From: Breoghania sp037026715
Lineage (GTDB): Bacteria > Pseudomonadota > Alphaproteobacteria > Rhizobiales > Stappiaceae
Direction of reading: 5' to 3'
Length of the DNA: 64,000 nt
Assembly: GCF_037026715.1 (NCBI RefSeq)
Contig: NZ_JBANCG010000003.1
Location: forward strand, 372,001 to 436,000
The notes beneath the pieces were generated by a model, which did no database searches, had not been told where the DNA came from, and worked only from the letters and a program-made list of their open reading frames with translations. Position numbers and translations under genes: made by a program. Below are positions 31,977 through 41,539 of this stretch, in pieces. Position 1 is the first letter of the stretch. Each line of letters opens with the position of its first letter.

Positions 31977-32615
31977 ATGGCCAAGCCGATTGACCTGTCA
32001 TCGCTCGATCTCGCAGCGCTGATCGCCAGCCGTGTCTGCCATGACATCATCTCGCCGGTCGGCGCGGTGACCAACGGGCTGGAAGTGCTCGACGAGGAAA
32101 ACAATGAGGAGATGCGCGAATTCGCCATGGACCTCATTCGAAAGAGCGCCAAGCAGGCCTCGGCCAAGCTGCAGTTCGCCCGGCTCGCCTTCGGGGCGGC
32201 GGGGTCGGCCGGTGCGGAGATCGACCTCGGCGATGCCCATTCGGTCTCGGCCGGCTACATGGAGAACGAGAAGTCCACCCTGGTGTGGAACGTTCCCCGG
32301 CTCCTGATGGGCAAGAACAAGGTCAAGCTTCTTCTCAACCTGCTGCTCATCGCCAACCAGTGCGTGCCGCGCGGCGGCACCATCACGGTGGAGATGACCA
32401 ACGAGGACGCGGCCAAGCCGAGTTTCCGGCTCACCGCGCAGGGCCTCAACGCCCGCATTCCCGCGATGATCGCGGACCTTCTCACCAACCAGGAAGTGGA
32501 GCGCATCGACGCGCATGCGATCCAGCCCGCCTATGCGGGGCTTCTGGCAGACGACAGCAACATGTCGATCCTGATGGAGAAGAAGGATGATTCGGTAATT
32601 ATAACAGCCGAGTAG
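31977..32615 (+). CDS. chpT: Histidine phosphotransferase of the CtrA phosphorelay
   Basis: A 212-residue protein homologous to ChpT. The phosphorylated His22 lies in ASRVCHDIISPVGAVTNGLEVL (shown as pieces ASRVCHDIIS and PVGAVTNGLEVL), the dimerisation helix. A degenerate kinase-like C-terminal domain follows with LLMGKNKVKLLLNLLLIAN but no ATP-binding G boxes, as expected. ChpT accepts phosphate from the hybrid kinase CckA and passes it to CtrA and CpdR. It lies upstream of the chemotaxis genes, and ctrA lies about 11 kb downstream, so the window holds two of the three relay parts; cckA is not here. Confidence 0.93.
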   Translation: MAKPIDLSSLDLAALIASRVCHDIISPVGAVTNGLEVLDEENNEEMREFAMDLIRKSAKQASAKLQFARLAFGAAGSAGAEIDLGDAHSVSAGYMENEKSTLVWNVPRLLMGKNKVKLLLNLLLIANQCVPRGGTITVEMTNEDAAKPSFRLTAQGLNARIPAMIADLLTNQEVERIDAHAIQPAYAGLLADDSNMSILMEKKDDSVIITAE

Positions 32616-32757
32616 ATGCTTATCCCGGAAGCGTGATTGCCCGCCCGCGCTTCAACCTATCTTAACTTATTCCGCCGAGACTTGGCCCTGCGGGCAGAAT
32701 GCCCGTGGGGCCGCCTTGCGAGCCCCTGTGCGTATAGTATGTGGGTGGGCACCAGAC

Positions 32758-35520
32758 ATGGATGATCTCCTTCGTGAGTTCCTGACTGAGACCAACGAGA
32801 GTTTGGACGTCGTCGACGTGGAGCTCGTGAAGTTCGAGCAGGAACCCAACAACGCGACGATTCTCGACAATATCTTCCGTCTCGTTCACACGATCAAGGG
32901 AACCTGCGGGTTCCTCGGCCTGCCGCGTCTGGAAGCGCTGGCACATGCCGCCGAGACGCTGATGGGCAAGTTCCGCGACGGAGCACCCGTCACACAGGCC
33001 GCCGTGTCGCTGATCCTGTCCTCGATCGACCGCATCAAGGGCATCCTCGCCGATCTTGAGGAAGCCGAGGGCGAGGAGCCGGCCGGCTCCGATGAAGACC
33101 TCATCAAGCAACTCGAATACATGTCGGAGCACGCCTTCGAACAGGCGGGCGGCGCTGCCGGCAAGGCCGCGACGGAAACGGCCGACGATGATGCGGAGGG
33201 CACCGCGTCCGACGACGCCGATGCCGCCGCGATCAAGCCGATCGATCAGTCGCTGGAACGCGAGCTGCGCCCGGGCGAGGTTTCGCTCGACGAGCTCGAG
33301 CGCGCCTTCCAGGAAACCGCGATCGAGATCGAGCTTCCCGAACCCAAGCCCGAGCCGGAACCGAAGGCGGCCGACGTCGGCGCCCTCGCGGCCGACACCA
33401 AGGCGGCCGGCGATCACCACCCGGAAAAGGCGCCCGGCGACAAGAAGTCGTCTGTGTCCAACCAGTCGATCCGCGTCAACGTGGAGACGCTGGAACATCT
33501 GATGACCATGGTTTCGGAACTGGTGCTGACGCGCAACCAGCTTCTGGAGATCGTGCGCCGTCACGAGGACAGCGAATTCAAGGTGCCGCTGCAGCGGCTC
33601 TCCAACGTCACCGCCGAGCTGCAGGAAGGCGTCATGAAGACGCGCATGCAGCCGATCGGCAACGCCTGGCAGAAGCTGCCGCGCGTGGTGCGCGACCTTT
33701 CGCAGGAACTGGACAAGCCGATCGAGCTGGAGATGATCGGCGCCGATACCGAGCTTGACCGCCAGGTGCTGGAGCTGATCAAGGATCCGCTCACCCACAT
33801 GGTGCGCAACTCCGCCGATCACGGCCTGGAAGGCCCGGAGGACCGCAAGGCCGCCGGCAAGCCGGAACAGGGCACGATCACGCTTGCCGCCTATCACGAG
33901 GGCGGGCACATCATCATCGAGGTCAAGGACGACGGCAAGGGCCTCGACGTCGATGCGATCAAGCGCAAGGCGATCCAGAGCGGCATGCACACGGAAGCCG
34001 AACTGGAGAAGATGACCGACGCCCAGATCCACAAGCTGATCTTCGGCGCGGGCTTCTCCACGGCCGCCAAGGTGACGAGCGTGTCTGGCCGCGGCGTCGG
34101 CATGGACGTGGTGCGCAACAACATCGAGCTGATCGGCGGTTCGGTGGATCTGAAGTCGGTCCCGGGCAAGGGCACCAGCTTCATCATCAAGATCCCGCTG
34201 ACGCTGGCCATCGTCTCCACGCTGATCGTTGAAAGCTCCGGCGATCGCTTCGCCATTCCGCAGCTCTCGGTCGTGGAACTGGTTCGCGTCCAGAACAATT
34301 CCGAGCACCGCATCGAGCGCATCAAGGACACGCCCGTCCTTCGCCTGCGCAACAAGCTGCTGCCGCTCTTGCATCTCTCCTCGCTGCTCGGCATGGAGAC
34401 GGTCGCCAACGCCGACGAGGCGCTCGACCAGGACAACGGCTTCATCGTCGTCATGCAGGTCGGTTCCCAGACCTTCGGCGTGGTGGTCGACGGCGTCTTC
34501 CATACGGAGGAAATCGTCGTCAAGCCGATGTCGACCATGCTGCGAAACATCTCGATGTTCTCCGGCAACACCATCCTCGGCGACGGCTCGGTGATCATGA
34601 TCATCGATCCCAACGGCATCGCCAGCGCGATGGCGAGCCACGCCTCTTCCGCTCTTGCCGAGCAGGAAGAGGAACACGACGAGCGCAAGAAGTTCGTGGA
34701 CCATCACGCGACCACGTCGCTCTTGCTGTTCCGCGCCGGTTCGGCCGAGCCCAAGGCGGTGCCGCTGTCGCTGGTCACGCGTCTGGAGGAGTTCCAGGTC
34801 TCCGAGATCGAACGCTCCAACGGCCGCGACCTGGTTCAGTATCGCGGCGTGCTGATGCCGCTCGTCTACATCGAGCCCGGCCAGGCGCACCGCACCGAAG
34901 GCACACAGCCGATGCTTGTGTTCTCCGATAGCGGCCGCTCCATGGGCCTGGTGGTCGACGAGATCGTCGACATCGTGGAAGCGACGCTGAACATCGAGGT
35001 CGGCTCGGAAGTGCCGGGCGTTCTCGGCTCCGCCATCATCAAGGAGAAGGCCACGGAGATCATCGATCTCGGCCACTACCTGCCGATGGCCTTCGAGGAC
35101 TGGTTCGTGCGCAAGGAGATGGCGAGCGAGGCGCTGACGAAGTCGCTGCTGTTCGTCGACGACAGCTCCTTCTTCCGCAACATGCTGACGCCGGTGCTGA
35201 AGGCGGCGGGCTACGACGTGACCGTGTGCGACAGCGCGCGTTCGGCCGTGCAGGTCCTGCAGTCGGATCGCAAGTTCGATGTCGTCGTCTCCGATATCGA
35301 GATGCCGGATATCAACGGGTTCGAGTTCTGCGAGGCGCTGAGACGCGACCCGCGCTTCCGCAACATACCGGTGCTGGCGCTTTCGTCGCTGGTCACCCCG
35401 GCTTCCATCGAACGCGGCCGCCAGGCGGGCTTTGACGACTACGTCGCCAAATTCGACCGGCCCGGTCTCATTGCCGCGCTCAAGGATGTGCTGACGAACG
35501 AGGCGAGGGCCGCAGCATGA
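32758..35520 (+). CDS. cheA: Chemotaxis histidine kinase CheA with receiver domain
   Basis: A 920-residue hybrid CheA. The N-terminal HPt domain has the phosphorylated His44 in LVHTIKGTCGFLG. An acidic linker (about 115-245) replaces a clear P2 domain. The dimerisation domain starts SIRVNVETLEHLMTMVSELV. The ATPase domain has HMVRNSADHGLE, DDGKGLD and SGRGVGMDVV. The first CheW-like domain is at about 490-630 (IVESSGDRFAIPQLSVVEL), a second at about 645-785 (TSLLLFRAGSAEPKAVPL), and a receiver domain at 796-915 with Asp846 in VVVSDIEMPDI. The receptor array drives its autophosphorylation. The stop overlaps the cheW start (ATGA). Two CheW-like domains plus a receiver is an elaborate form. Confidence 0.96.
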   Translation: MDDLLREFLTETNESLDVVDVELVKFEQEPNNATILDNIFRLVHTIKGTCGFLGLPRLEALAHAAETLMGKFRDGAPVTQAAVSLILSSIDRIKGILADLEEAEGEEPAGSDEDLIKQLEYMSEHAFEQAGGAAGKAATETADDDAEGTASDDADAAAIKPIDQSLERELRPGEVSLDELERAFQETAIEIELPEPKPEPEPKAADVGALAADTKAAGDHHPEKAPGDKKSSVSNQSIRVNVETLEHLMTMVSELVLTRNQLLEIVRRHEDSEFKVPLQRLSNVTAELQEGVMKTRMQPIGNAWQKLPRVVRDLSQELDKPIELEMIGADTELDRQVLELIKDPLTHMVRNSADHGLEGPEDRKAAGKPEQGTITLAAYHEGGHIIIEVKDDGKGLDVDAIKRKAIQSGMHTEAELEKMTDAQIHKLIFGAGFSTAAKVTSVSGRGVGMDVVRNNIELIGGSVDLKSVPGKGTSFIIKIPLTLAIVSTLIVESSGDRFAIPQLSVVELVRVQNNSEHRIERIKDTPVLRLRNKLLPLLHLSSLLGMETVANADEALDQDNGFIVVMQVGSQTFGVVVDGVFHTEEIVVKPMSTMLRNISMFSGNTILGDGSVIMIIDPNGIASAMASHASSALAEQEEEHDERKKFVDHHATTSLLLFRAGSAEPKAVPLSLVTRLEEFQVSEIERSNGRDLVQYRGVLMPLVYIEPGQAHRTEGTQPMLVFSDSGRSMGLVVDEIVDIVEATLNIEVGSEVPGVLGSAIIKEKATEIIDLGHYLPMAFEDWFVRKEMASEALTKSLLFVDDSSFFRNMLTPVLKAAGYDVTVCDSARSAVQVLQSDRKFDVVVSDIEMPDINGFEFCEALRRDPRFRNIPVLALSSLVTPASIERGRQAGFDDYVAKFDRPGLIAALKDVLTNEARAAA

Positions 35521-36029
35521 AGAACGAGCACCAGAACAAAGAAAAGAGCGCCGTGGAAAAGATCACTTCGGCAGGGGCCGGCAGCGAGAACATCCAGTAT
35601 GTGACCGTCGTCATCGGCGGTCAGCTGTTCGGATTGCAGATCAGCCAGGTGCACGACGTGTTCGTGCCGGAGAGCGTGACGCGGGTGCCGCTGGCGCCGC
35701 CGGAGGTGCAGGGCGTCTTGAACCTGCGCGGTCGCATCGTCACGGCGATCAACATGCGCCGTCGTCTGTCGCTGCCTGCGCTTGAAGGCGGCCAGACGAT
35801 GATGGCGGTCGGGATCGAATACAAGGGGGAATCTTACGGACTGGTCATCGATACCGTCGGTGAGGTACTCACGCTTCCGGTCAGCTCGCGCGAGCCGAAC
35901 CCGACCAATCTCGACCAGCGCTGGGCGGAGATTTCCGCCGGCGTGCATCGTCTCGACGGCCAGCTGATGGTCATTCTCGATGTGGCGCGTCTTCTCGGCG
36001 CGATGATGAGCGAGCCCATTGCCGCTTAA
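35517..36029 (+). CDS. cheW: Chemotaxis coupling protein CheW
   Basis: A 170-residue adaptor that links receptors to CheA. After a charged N-terminal tail of about 25 residues, the CheW fold is clear: YVTVVIGGQLFGLQISQVHDV, TRVPLAPPEVQGVLNLRGRI, VTAINMRRRLSLP, and GLVIDTVGEVLTL. The gene starts inside the cheA stop and is translationally coupled to it. The tail is longer than that of E. coli CheW. Confidence 0.96.
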   Translation: MKNEHQNKEKSAVEKITSAGAGSENIQYVTVVIGGQLFGLQISQVHDVFVPESVTRVPLAPPEVQGVLNLRGRIVTAINMRRRLSLPALEGGQTMMAVGIEYKGESYGLVIDTVGEVLTLPVSSREPNPTNLDQRWAEISAGVHRLDGQLMVILDVARLLGAMMSEPIAA

Positions 36030-36074
36030 CGGAACCGCGTTCCGGCGTGCGTCCCGTGATCAGGAGTTCAGGTG

Positions 36075-36440
36075 ATGAAAACATGCCTCGTGGTCGATGA
36101 TTCCAGCGTTATCCGGAAGGTGGCGCGGCGGATCCTGGAAGACCTCGACTTCTCCATCGCCGAAGCCGAAGACGGCAAGGCGGCCCTGGAAAGCTGCCGC
36201 AAGGACATGCCGGACGCGATCCTTCTCGACTGGAACATGCCGGTCATGGACGGTCTGGAGTTCCTGACAGCGCTTCGGCAGGAAGAAGGCGGAGACCGCC
36301 CGACGGTGGTCTTCTGCACCACGGAAAATGATGTCGGCCACATTGCCAAGGCGATCCGGGCAGGGGCCAACGAATACATCATGAAACCGTTCGACAGAGA
36401 GATCGTCGAAGCGAAGTTCCAGGAGGTCGGTCTCATCTAG
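36075..36440 (+). CDS. cheY: Chemotaxis response regulator CheY
   Basis: A 121-residue single receiver domain. Acidic residues in LVVDDSS, phosphorylated Asp52 in AILLDWNMPVMDG, and the switch Lys in YIMKPFD are all present; TVVFCTTENDV holds the conserved Thr. It carries the signal from CheA to the flagellar motor, or drains phosphate if another CheY does that. I chose ATG at 36075 rather than the GTG three bases earlier, because CAGGAG at 36061-36066 is better spaced. It lies between cheW and cheB. Confidence 0.95.
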   Translation: MKTCLVVDDSSVIRKVARRILEDLDFSIAEAEDGKAALESCRKDMPDAILLDWNMPVMDGLEFLTALRQEEGGDRPTVVFCTTENDVGHIAKAIRAGANEYIMKPFDREIVEAKFQEVGLI

Positions 36441-36464
36441 AGACCCCCCCAACAGGAATCTGAC

Positions 36465-37655
36465 ATGGTTACAGCGACCCAGTCTGCCGCCCCGCCGGTC
36501 GGGACGGTAACGGACCCCATTCGCGTAATGGTCGTCGACGACAGCGTCGTGATCCGCGGCTTGATCAGTCGCTGGGTCGACGCTGACCCGGCGCTCGCCG
36601 TGGTGGCGTCCCATCGCAACGGCAGGCTGGCGGTCGACGATATCGAGCGGTCGAACCCGGACGTCGTCGTCCTCGATATCGAGATGCCGGAGATGGACGG
36701 GCTCACGGCGCTGCCGCTGATGCTCGCCAAGAAGAAGAATCTCGTCGTCGTCATGGCCTCCACGCTGACCCGGCGCAATGCCGAGATCAGCCTCAAGGCC
36801 CTGTCGCTCGGCGCGCAGGACTACGTCCCGAAGCCCGAATCCTCCTCCTCGATCTCCACCTCCGTCGATTTTCGGCGCGACCTGATCGAGAAGCTGAAGA
36901 ATCTCGGCCCCAAGGGGCGTCAGGGCGGGCTTCCCGGTGCGGCCATCGCGCGCCGTCCGATGCGGGCGGAGACGGCGGCCGGTCAGCAGCTCGGCCGCAC
37001 GGCCGCGGCGCCCGCGCCGCGCCAGTCGGCGATCGCGCGTCCGCCCTTCACGCTTCGTTCCTATTCCTCCGCGCGCCCGCGCATTCTGGCGATCGGCTCC
37101 TCGACGGGCGGACCGCAGGCGCTGCAGCAGCTCTTTCGCGATATCGGCAGCAACCTGGGCGACATTCCCGTTGTCGTCACCCAGCACATGCCGCCGACCT
37201 TCACGGCCATTCTCGCCGAGCATCTGGCCAAGGCGGCGTTGCGCCCGGCGGCCGAGGCGCAGAACGGCGAAGTGCTGAAGCCGGGCCAGATCTACGTCGC
37301 TCCGGGCGGCAAGCATCTCGTTCTGGAAAAGGACGGCGTGGCTGCCAAGGTGCGGTTGACCGACGATCCGCCGGTCAATTTCTGCAAGCCCGCGGTCGAT
37401 CCGCTTTTCGACAGCGTGGCGAAAATCTATGGCGCGGCGACGCTGGCCATCGTGCTGACCGGTATGGGGCACGACGGGGCGGCGGGCGTCAGGACGATCG
37501 CGGCAGCCGGCGGCAGTATCATCGCGCAGGACGAGAAGACCAGCGTCGTGTGGGGAATGCCGGGTGCCGCAGCCCAGACCGGTCAGTGCTCCGAAGTGCT
37601 GCCGCTCGAAGAGATCGGTCCCAAAGTGATCCGTATCCTGGGAGGCCGGCGTTGA
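36465..37655 (+). CDS. cheB: Chemotaxis protein-glutamate methylesterase CheB
   Basis: A 396-residue enzyme that removes methyl groups (and deamidates glutamines) on chemoreceptors. The N-terminal receiver domain has Asp71 in VVVLDIEMPEMDGL. A variable, Ala/Arg-rich linker of about 60 residues follows. The catalytic domain has Ser212/Ser213 in IGSSTGGP, His241 in TQHMPP and Asp337 in GMGHDGA, the full catalytic set. CAGGAA precedes the ATG. Its stop overlaps the TTG start of cheR, pairing the two adaptation enzymes. Confidence 0.97.
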   Translation: MVTATQSAAPPVGTVTDPIRVMVVDDSVVIRGLISRWVDADPALAVVASHRNGRLAVDDIERSNPDVVVLDIEMPEMDGLTALPLMLAKKKNLVVVMASTLTRRNAEISLKALSLGAQDYVPKPESSSSISTSVDFRRDLIEKLKNLGPKGRQGGLPGAAIARRPMRAETAAGQQLGRTAAAPAPRQSAIARPPFTLRSYSSARPRILAIGSSTGGPQALQQLFRDIGSNLGDIPVVVTQHMPPTFTAILAEHLAKAALRPAAEAQNGEVLKPGQIYVAPGGKHLVLEKDGVAAKVRLTDDPPVNFCKPAVDPLFDSVAKIYGAATLAIVLTGMGHDGAAGVRTIAAAGGSIIAQDEKTSVVWGMPGAAAQTGQCSEVLPLEEIGPKVIRILGGRR

Positions 37656-38539
37656 CCCCGACTGAATTCGAATTCCTCAAGACGTTCCTGAAGACCCGGT
37701 CCGGACTGGTGCTGTCCAACGAGAAGCAGTACCTGGTGGAAAGCCGCCTGCTGCCTCTGGCGCGCAAGGACGGTATCGCGTCGCTCTCCGAGCTTGTAAC
37801 CAAACTCCAGAGGGGCACCGACAGGAAGCTGGAAACGGCCGTTGTGGAGGCGATGACGACCAACGAGTCGTTCTTCTTCCGCGACAAGACGCCGTTCGAG
37901 AACTTCACCAACACGATGCTGCCGGCGCTCTTGAAGGCGCGGGCGGACCGCAAGCGTCTGCGGATCTGGTGTGCGGCCGCCTCCACCGGCCAGGAGCCTT
38001 ATTCGCTGGCGATCCTGCTGAAGGAAGCCGCGGCCCGGCTTTCCGGCTGGCGCGTGGAGATCATTGGTACGGACATCTCCACGGAGGTGCTCGACAAGGC
38101 CAAGACCGGCGTCTACTCGCAGTTCGAGGTGCAGCGCGGCCTGCCGATCCAGATGCTGCTGAAATATTTCACGCAGAACGGCGACATCTGGCAGATCAAT
38201 CCGGACATTCGCAGCATGGTGCAGTGGCGGATGCTCAATCTGCTGGAGAGTTTCTCTTCGCTCGGCGAATTCGACGTGATCTTCTGCCGTAACGTGCTGA
38301 TCTATTTCGACCAGCCGACCAAGTCCGACATCCTCAATCGCCTCGCCAAACAGATGCCGAGCGACGGCTATCTGGTGCTGGGGGCGGCGGAGACGGTGGT
38401 GGGCCTTTCCACGGCATTCCAGCCGGTGCCGGGCCTGCGCGGCCTCTACAATCGGGGCGCTGCGGGAGCCGAGACCGGCGCGAGCGGCCTCGGAATGGCC
38501 GCCCGCGGCAGCGCCACGTCGCGTCTTTTCGCGAATTAG
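37652..38539 (+). CDS. cheR: Chemotaxis protein methyltransferase CheR
   Basis: A 295-residue S-adenosylmethionine-dependent enzyme that methylates receptor glutamates. The N-terminal helical domain is about 1-75. The methyltransferase domain has RIWCAAASTGQEPYSLAILL (SAM motif), EIIGTDIS, and FDVIFCRNVLIYFD. The start is TTG within the cheB stop, backed by GGAGG at 37641; an open frame upstream runs only over cheB and is not used. A strong terminator follows 75 bases after the stop, ending the che operon. Confidence 0.96.
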   Translation: MTPTEFEFLKTFLKTRSGLVLSNEKQYLVESRLLPLARKDGIASLSELVTKLQRGTDRKLETAVVEAMTTNESFFFRDKTPFENFTNTMLPALLKARADRKRLRIWCAAASTGQEPYSLAILLKEAAARLSGWRVEIIGTDISTEVLDKAKTGVYSQFEVQRGLPIQMLLKYFTQNGDIWQINPDIRSMVQWRMLNLLESFSSLGEFDVIFCRNVLIYFDQPTKSDILNRLAKQMPSDGYLVLGAAETVVGLSTAFQPVPGLRGLYNRGAAGAETGASGLGMAARGSATSRLFAN

Positions 38540-38612
38540 CGCCGATCTGCTGTCGCGCAAGCGCGACGGTAAAACGTTACCCGGGCAGTCCGGATTGCAG
38601 ATAATGCCGAAA

Positions 38613-38645
38613 GGGCGCCGTCTTCTGACGGCGCCTTTTTCTTTT
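38613..38645 (+). terminator. Rho-independent terminator after cheR
   Basis: GGCGCCGTC, loop TTCT, GACGGCGCC, then TTTTTCTTTTT. A strong intrinsic terminator that closes the chpT/cheA-cheR block. Confidence 0.92.
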
Positions 38646-38989
38646 TGTAACGTAGGGGAAATTGCTCAAATTACCTTGGGTAGACTATTTGTCGATAGGA
38701 CTATTTATGGTTGTAAAATTTGTACGTCCAATTCTATCTCGCCTAAAATCCGTTTCTACTGGGTAAGTATTGCATTCAATATTTCATATTGTAAGATATG
38801 TTACGCCAACGGAACGCTGTGCGAGTATCAGATATTGCTATTGATATCTATAGTTGTTACGTGTTTTTACGAAATATTAAGCATATTATATTATTCCTCG
38901 AGACCGAAGATCTTCGCACGGCTGGCGTATGGCCGGGTCGGGATCTGGGGTGGCTTGAGAGGGCGCCCCCTGGTCATGAGGCAACAGAA
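38646..38989 (+). other. AT-rich leader of the first chemoreceptor gene
   Basis: About 270 bases, strikingly AT-rich compared with the flanks (for example TTTATGGTTGTAAAATTTG and GAAATATTAAGCATATTATA), run from the terminator to about 38915, then GC-rich sequence up to the start. No convincing gene; frames are low quality. It probably holds the promoter and may be a target of an AT-binding silencer such as MucR/Ros. Confidence 0.6.
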
Positions 38990-40996
38990 ATGCTCAACAA
39001 CGTATCTATCAAGACGAAACTGTTCGTGGGCGTGGGGCTCCTCGTCGTCGCGCTCGCGGGCCTTGTCGTCTTCAATCTGACGGGGCTGAAGCAGGTGTCG
39101 GGGCTGTTTGACACCTTCAAGAACGGCTCGATCGAAGCGCAGCATGTCAACACCGCGACGCAGAACGTCATTCTGGCGCGACTGGCCGTTCTGAAGTTCG
39201 GCGATACAGGCGACGAAGCGCTGGCGGAGAAGGCGACCGTCGCCATCAAGGGGATCGTCGCGGAGGCCGGCAAGATCCGCTCCCAGGTCACGAATCCCCA
39301 GATACGCGCCAAGCTGGAGGCCCTGGAAAGCCAGATCAGGGACTACGGCGAAGCCTTCCGGGAGTTCGTGCTCAACGACGCCGACATCGATGCAAAGAAC
39401 GCGGAGCTGGAGAAGCTGACCGCGACGATGCAAAAGGGGCTCGACGATCTGGCCCGCCAGGCCTATCGGGACGGCAGCGGCAACGAGATCTATTTCGCCG
39501 GGCAGGCGCTGGGGGCGCTTCTGTCGGGGCAGGAATACATCAACCGGGTGGCCGACGATCCCAAGGGCGGGGACATCGACCTGGCCAACGGTCAGCTCGA
39601 AGCCGTTGGCAAGCACCTGTCCAGCCTGAACGCCATGGCGTCGAACATGGAGCGCCGCAAGGCCGCATCGGGGCTTTCGGAGCAACTCAAGCAGGAAAAG
39701 GCCCTTCTGGACGCCCTGCACGCCGACTATCTGAAGCGCGACCGTATCTGGGACGAGCAGCTCGCCGCTCTGGGCTCGAAGTTCATGGATGCCTATCGCG
39801 GCATTCTCGAAGACGTCGTGGCCTCGCAGAATGATGTCGGCAAAACGGCCGGCGTGCGCATCGAATCCATCGTCATGGAGGTCACGACGATCGGCGTTGT
39901 CGCGACGCTGATCGGTGCCGTAATCGCGCTTTATCTCGGGATGTCGCTGTCGCAGGCGATCCGTCGGATCACCGGCGCGATGACCAGGCTCGCCGACGGC
40001 GATCTTGAGGTGGAGATCTTCGGAGTGGGCCGCAAGGACGAGATCGGCTCCATGGCTGCGGCGGTCGGTGTCTTCAAGGAGAACGCGATCGAGAAGGTTC
40101 GGCTGGAGGCCGAGCAGAAGGAAGTCGAGGCGCGTGCGGCTGAGGAGCGCAAGGCGCTGATGGAGCGCATGGCGAACGAGTTCGAGGAAGCCGTCGGCAC
40201 CATCGTGGACACGGTTGCCGGGGCCGCCACAGAGCTTCAGGCCGCTGCCGAAACAATGACGGCGGCCGCAGCCGATACCAACGACAAGGCCACGAACGTC
40301 GCTGCCGCTTCCGAGGAGGCGACCAGCAACGTGCAGGCGGTCGCCACCGCCTCGGAAGAGATGGCGGCATCGGTGGAGGAGATCGGTCGGCAGGCGAGCG
40401 ATACGGCGAGCCGGGCGGCGACCGCCTCCGGCGAAGCCAACCAGATGGTTGACAAGATGCACCAGCAGCAGACGTCGGCCCAGCGTATCGGCGACATCGT
40501 CGGCCTGATCCAGGACATCGCAGAGCAGACCAACCTGTTGGCACTGAACGCCACCATCGAGGCGGCGCGTGCGGGCGAAGCCGGCAAGGGCTTCGCGGTC
40601 GTGGCGGCGGAAGTAAAGGAGCTTGCGACGCAGACCTCCAAGGCGACCCAGGAGATCGCGGAGCAGATCTCAGAGATCCAGGCCGCCACGGCGGGCTCCT
40701 CGGAGGCGATCGGCTCCGTTTCCAGCGCTATCGCGGAGCTGAACGAGATCAGTTCGGCCATCGCGGCGGCCGTGGAGCAGCAGACGATCGCGACGCAGGA
40801 GATCGCCCGCAACGTCCAGATGGCGGCGGTCGGCACCCAGGATGTGTCCAACAACATCACCCTGGTTTCGGCCGCAGCCTCCACCACCGGATCGGCCTGT
40901 GCGCAGGTCGAGGCATCGGCCGGCGAGCTGTCGCGCATGTCGGAGACGCTGCGCAACGAGGTGAGCCGCTTCCTCTCCACCGTCCGCGCTGCCTGA
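38990..40996 (+). CDS. Methyl-accepting chemotaxis protein (first copy)
   Basis: A 668-residue chemoreceptor. The N-terminal helix is LFVGVGLLVVALAGLVVFNL (about 10-30). A periplasmic all-helical sensor of about 270 residues follows, then a second transmembrane helix near 300-325 (TTIGVVATLIGAVIALYLG), HAMP (LSQAIRRITGAMTRLADGDL), and the signalling domain with its hairpin tip EQTNLLALNATIEAARAG. The C-terminus ends in STVRAA without an NWETF-type pentapeptide. The start ATG (MLNNVSIKTK) was chosen by alignment with the second copy. The ligand is unknown. The terminator at 41063 follows. Confidence 0.94.
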   Translation: MLNNVSIKTKLFVGVGLLVVALAGLVVFNLTGLKQVSGLFDTFKNGSIEAQHVNTATQNVILARLAVLKFGDTGDEALAEKATVAIKGIVAEAGKIRSQVTNPQIRAKLEALESQIRDYGEAFREFVLNDADIDAKNAELEKLTATMQKGLDDLARQAYRDGSGNEIYFAGQALGALLSGQEYINRVADDPKGGDIDLANGQLEAVGKHLSSLNAMASNMERRKAASGLSEQLKQEKALLDALHADYLKRDRIWDEQLAALGSKFMDAYRGILEDVVASQNDVGKTAGVRIESIVMEVTTIGVVATLIGAVIALYLGMSLSQAIRRITGAMTRLADGDLEVEIFGVGRKDEIGSMAAAVGVFKENAIEKVRLEAEQKEVEARAAEERKALMERMANEFEEAVGTIVDTVAGAATELQAAAETMTAAAADTNDKATNVAAASEEATSNVQAVATASEEMAASVEEIGRQASDTASRAATASGEANQMVDKMHQQQTSAQRIGDIVGLIQDIAEQTNLLALNATIEAARAGEAGKGFAVVAAEVKELATQTSKATQEIAEQISEIQAATAGSSEAIGSVSSAIAELNEISSAIAAAVEQQTIATQEIARNVQMAAVGTQDVSNNITLVSAAASTTGSACAQVEASAGELSRMSETLRNEVSRFLSTVRAA

Positions 40997-41062
40997 ACCA
41001 TACCGGACGCTTGCCCGGCCGGCGGCCGGGCGGGCTTGCCTCGACAGGGGTGTGCCAATGGA

Positions 41063-41095
41063 GGTCCGGCTTCGGCCGGGCCTTTTTCTTTGTTT
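41063..41095 (+). terminator. Rho-independent terminator after the first chemoreceptor
   Basis: GGTCCGGC, loop TTCG, GCCGGGCC, then TTTTTCTTTG. A T-G wobble occurs in the stem. It ends the first receptor transcript. Confidence 0.88.
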
Positions 41096-41539
41096 TCAGA
41101 AGGGCCGGTAATCGGTTGCCGCAGCGCTTGGGCTCCATATCTGCAACATATTGATCGGACTCGATTTTCTTGACGAGCTGGCCGCATTTCCAGCAGCTCG
41201 GGCGTCCCGTGGCCGGTGTCGCAGCAGATATCCAATTGAAAATGGCATTTTTCGCTCAACAATTCTGTTATTCTATAAAATAACGCAGGCGAATACGATA
41301 ACAGGTGGCTATATCACCATACGTAAGCGCGAATGTGATAAATAGATATTGGATTTATAAATATAAATCTGTGTAAATGACATTACGTCAACTTTATCTT
41401 TTGTATGGAATATTGGAAAATATACGTATTATTAACAGGTATTACGCCTATTGTGCCTCGGGTCACGGCGTTCGCGCTCCCGTCTTCTGAGAAGATGCGA
41501 TACGGCCGCGCTCCTTGCTCAATGATTGAGGTGGCACAA
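41096..41539 (+). other. AT-rich leader of the second chemoreceptor gene
   Basis: AT-rich from about 41225 to 41450 (TTCTATAAAATAACGCAG, GATTTATAAATATAAATCTG, GAATATTGGAAAATATACG), with no convincing gene. ATTTATAAATATAAAT is partly dyadic. The region resembles the leader of the first receptor in position and composition but not in sequence. It likely holds the promoter. Confidence 0.6.

Noticed and set aside
32662..35076. A very long open frame on the - strand opposite cheA
   Set aside because: It is an antisense shadow of the GC-rich cheA gene, with a His/Arg-rich composition; cheA itself matches its family at all domains.
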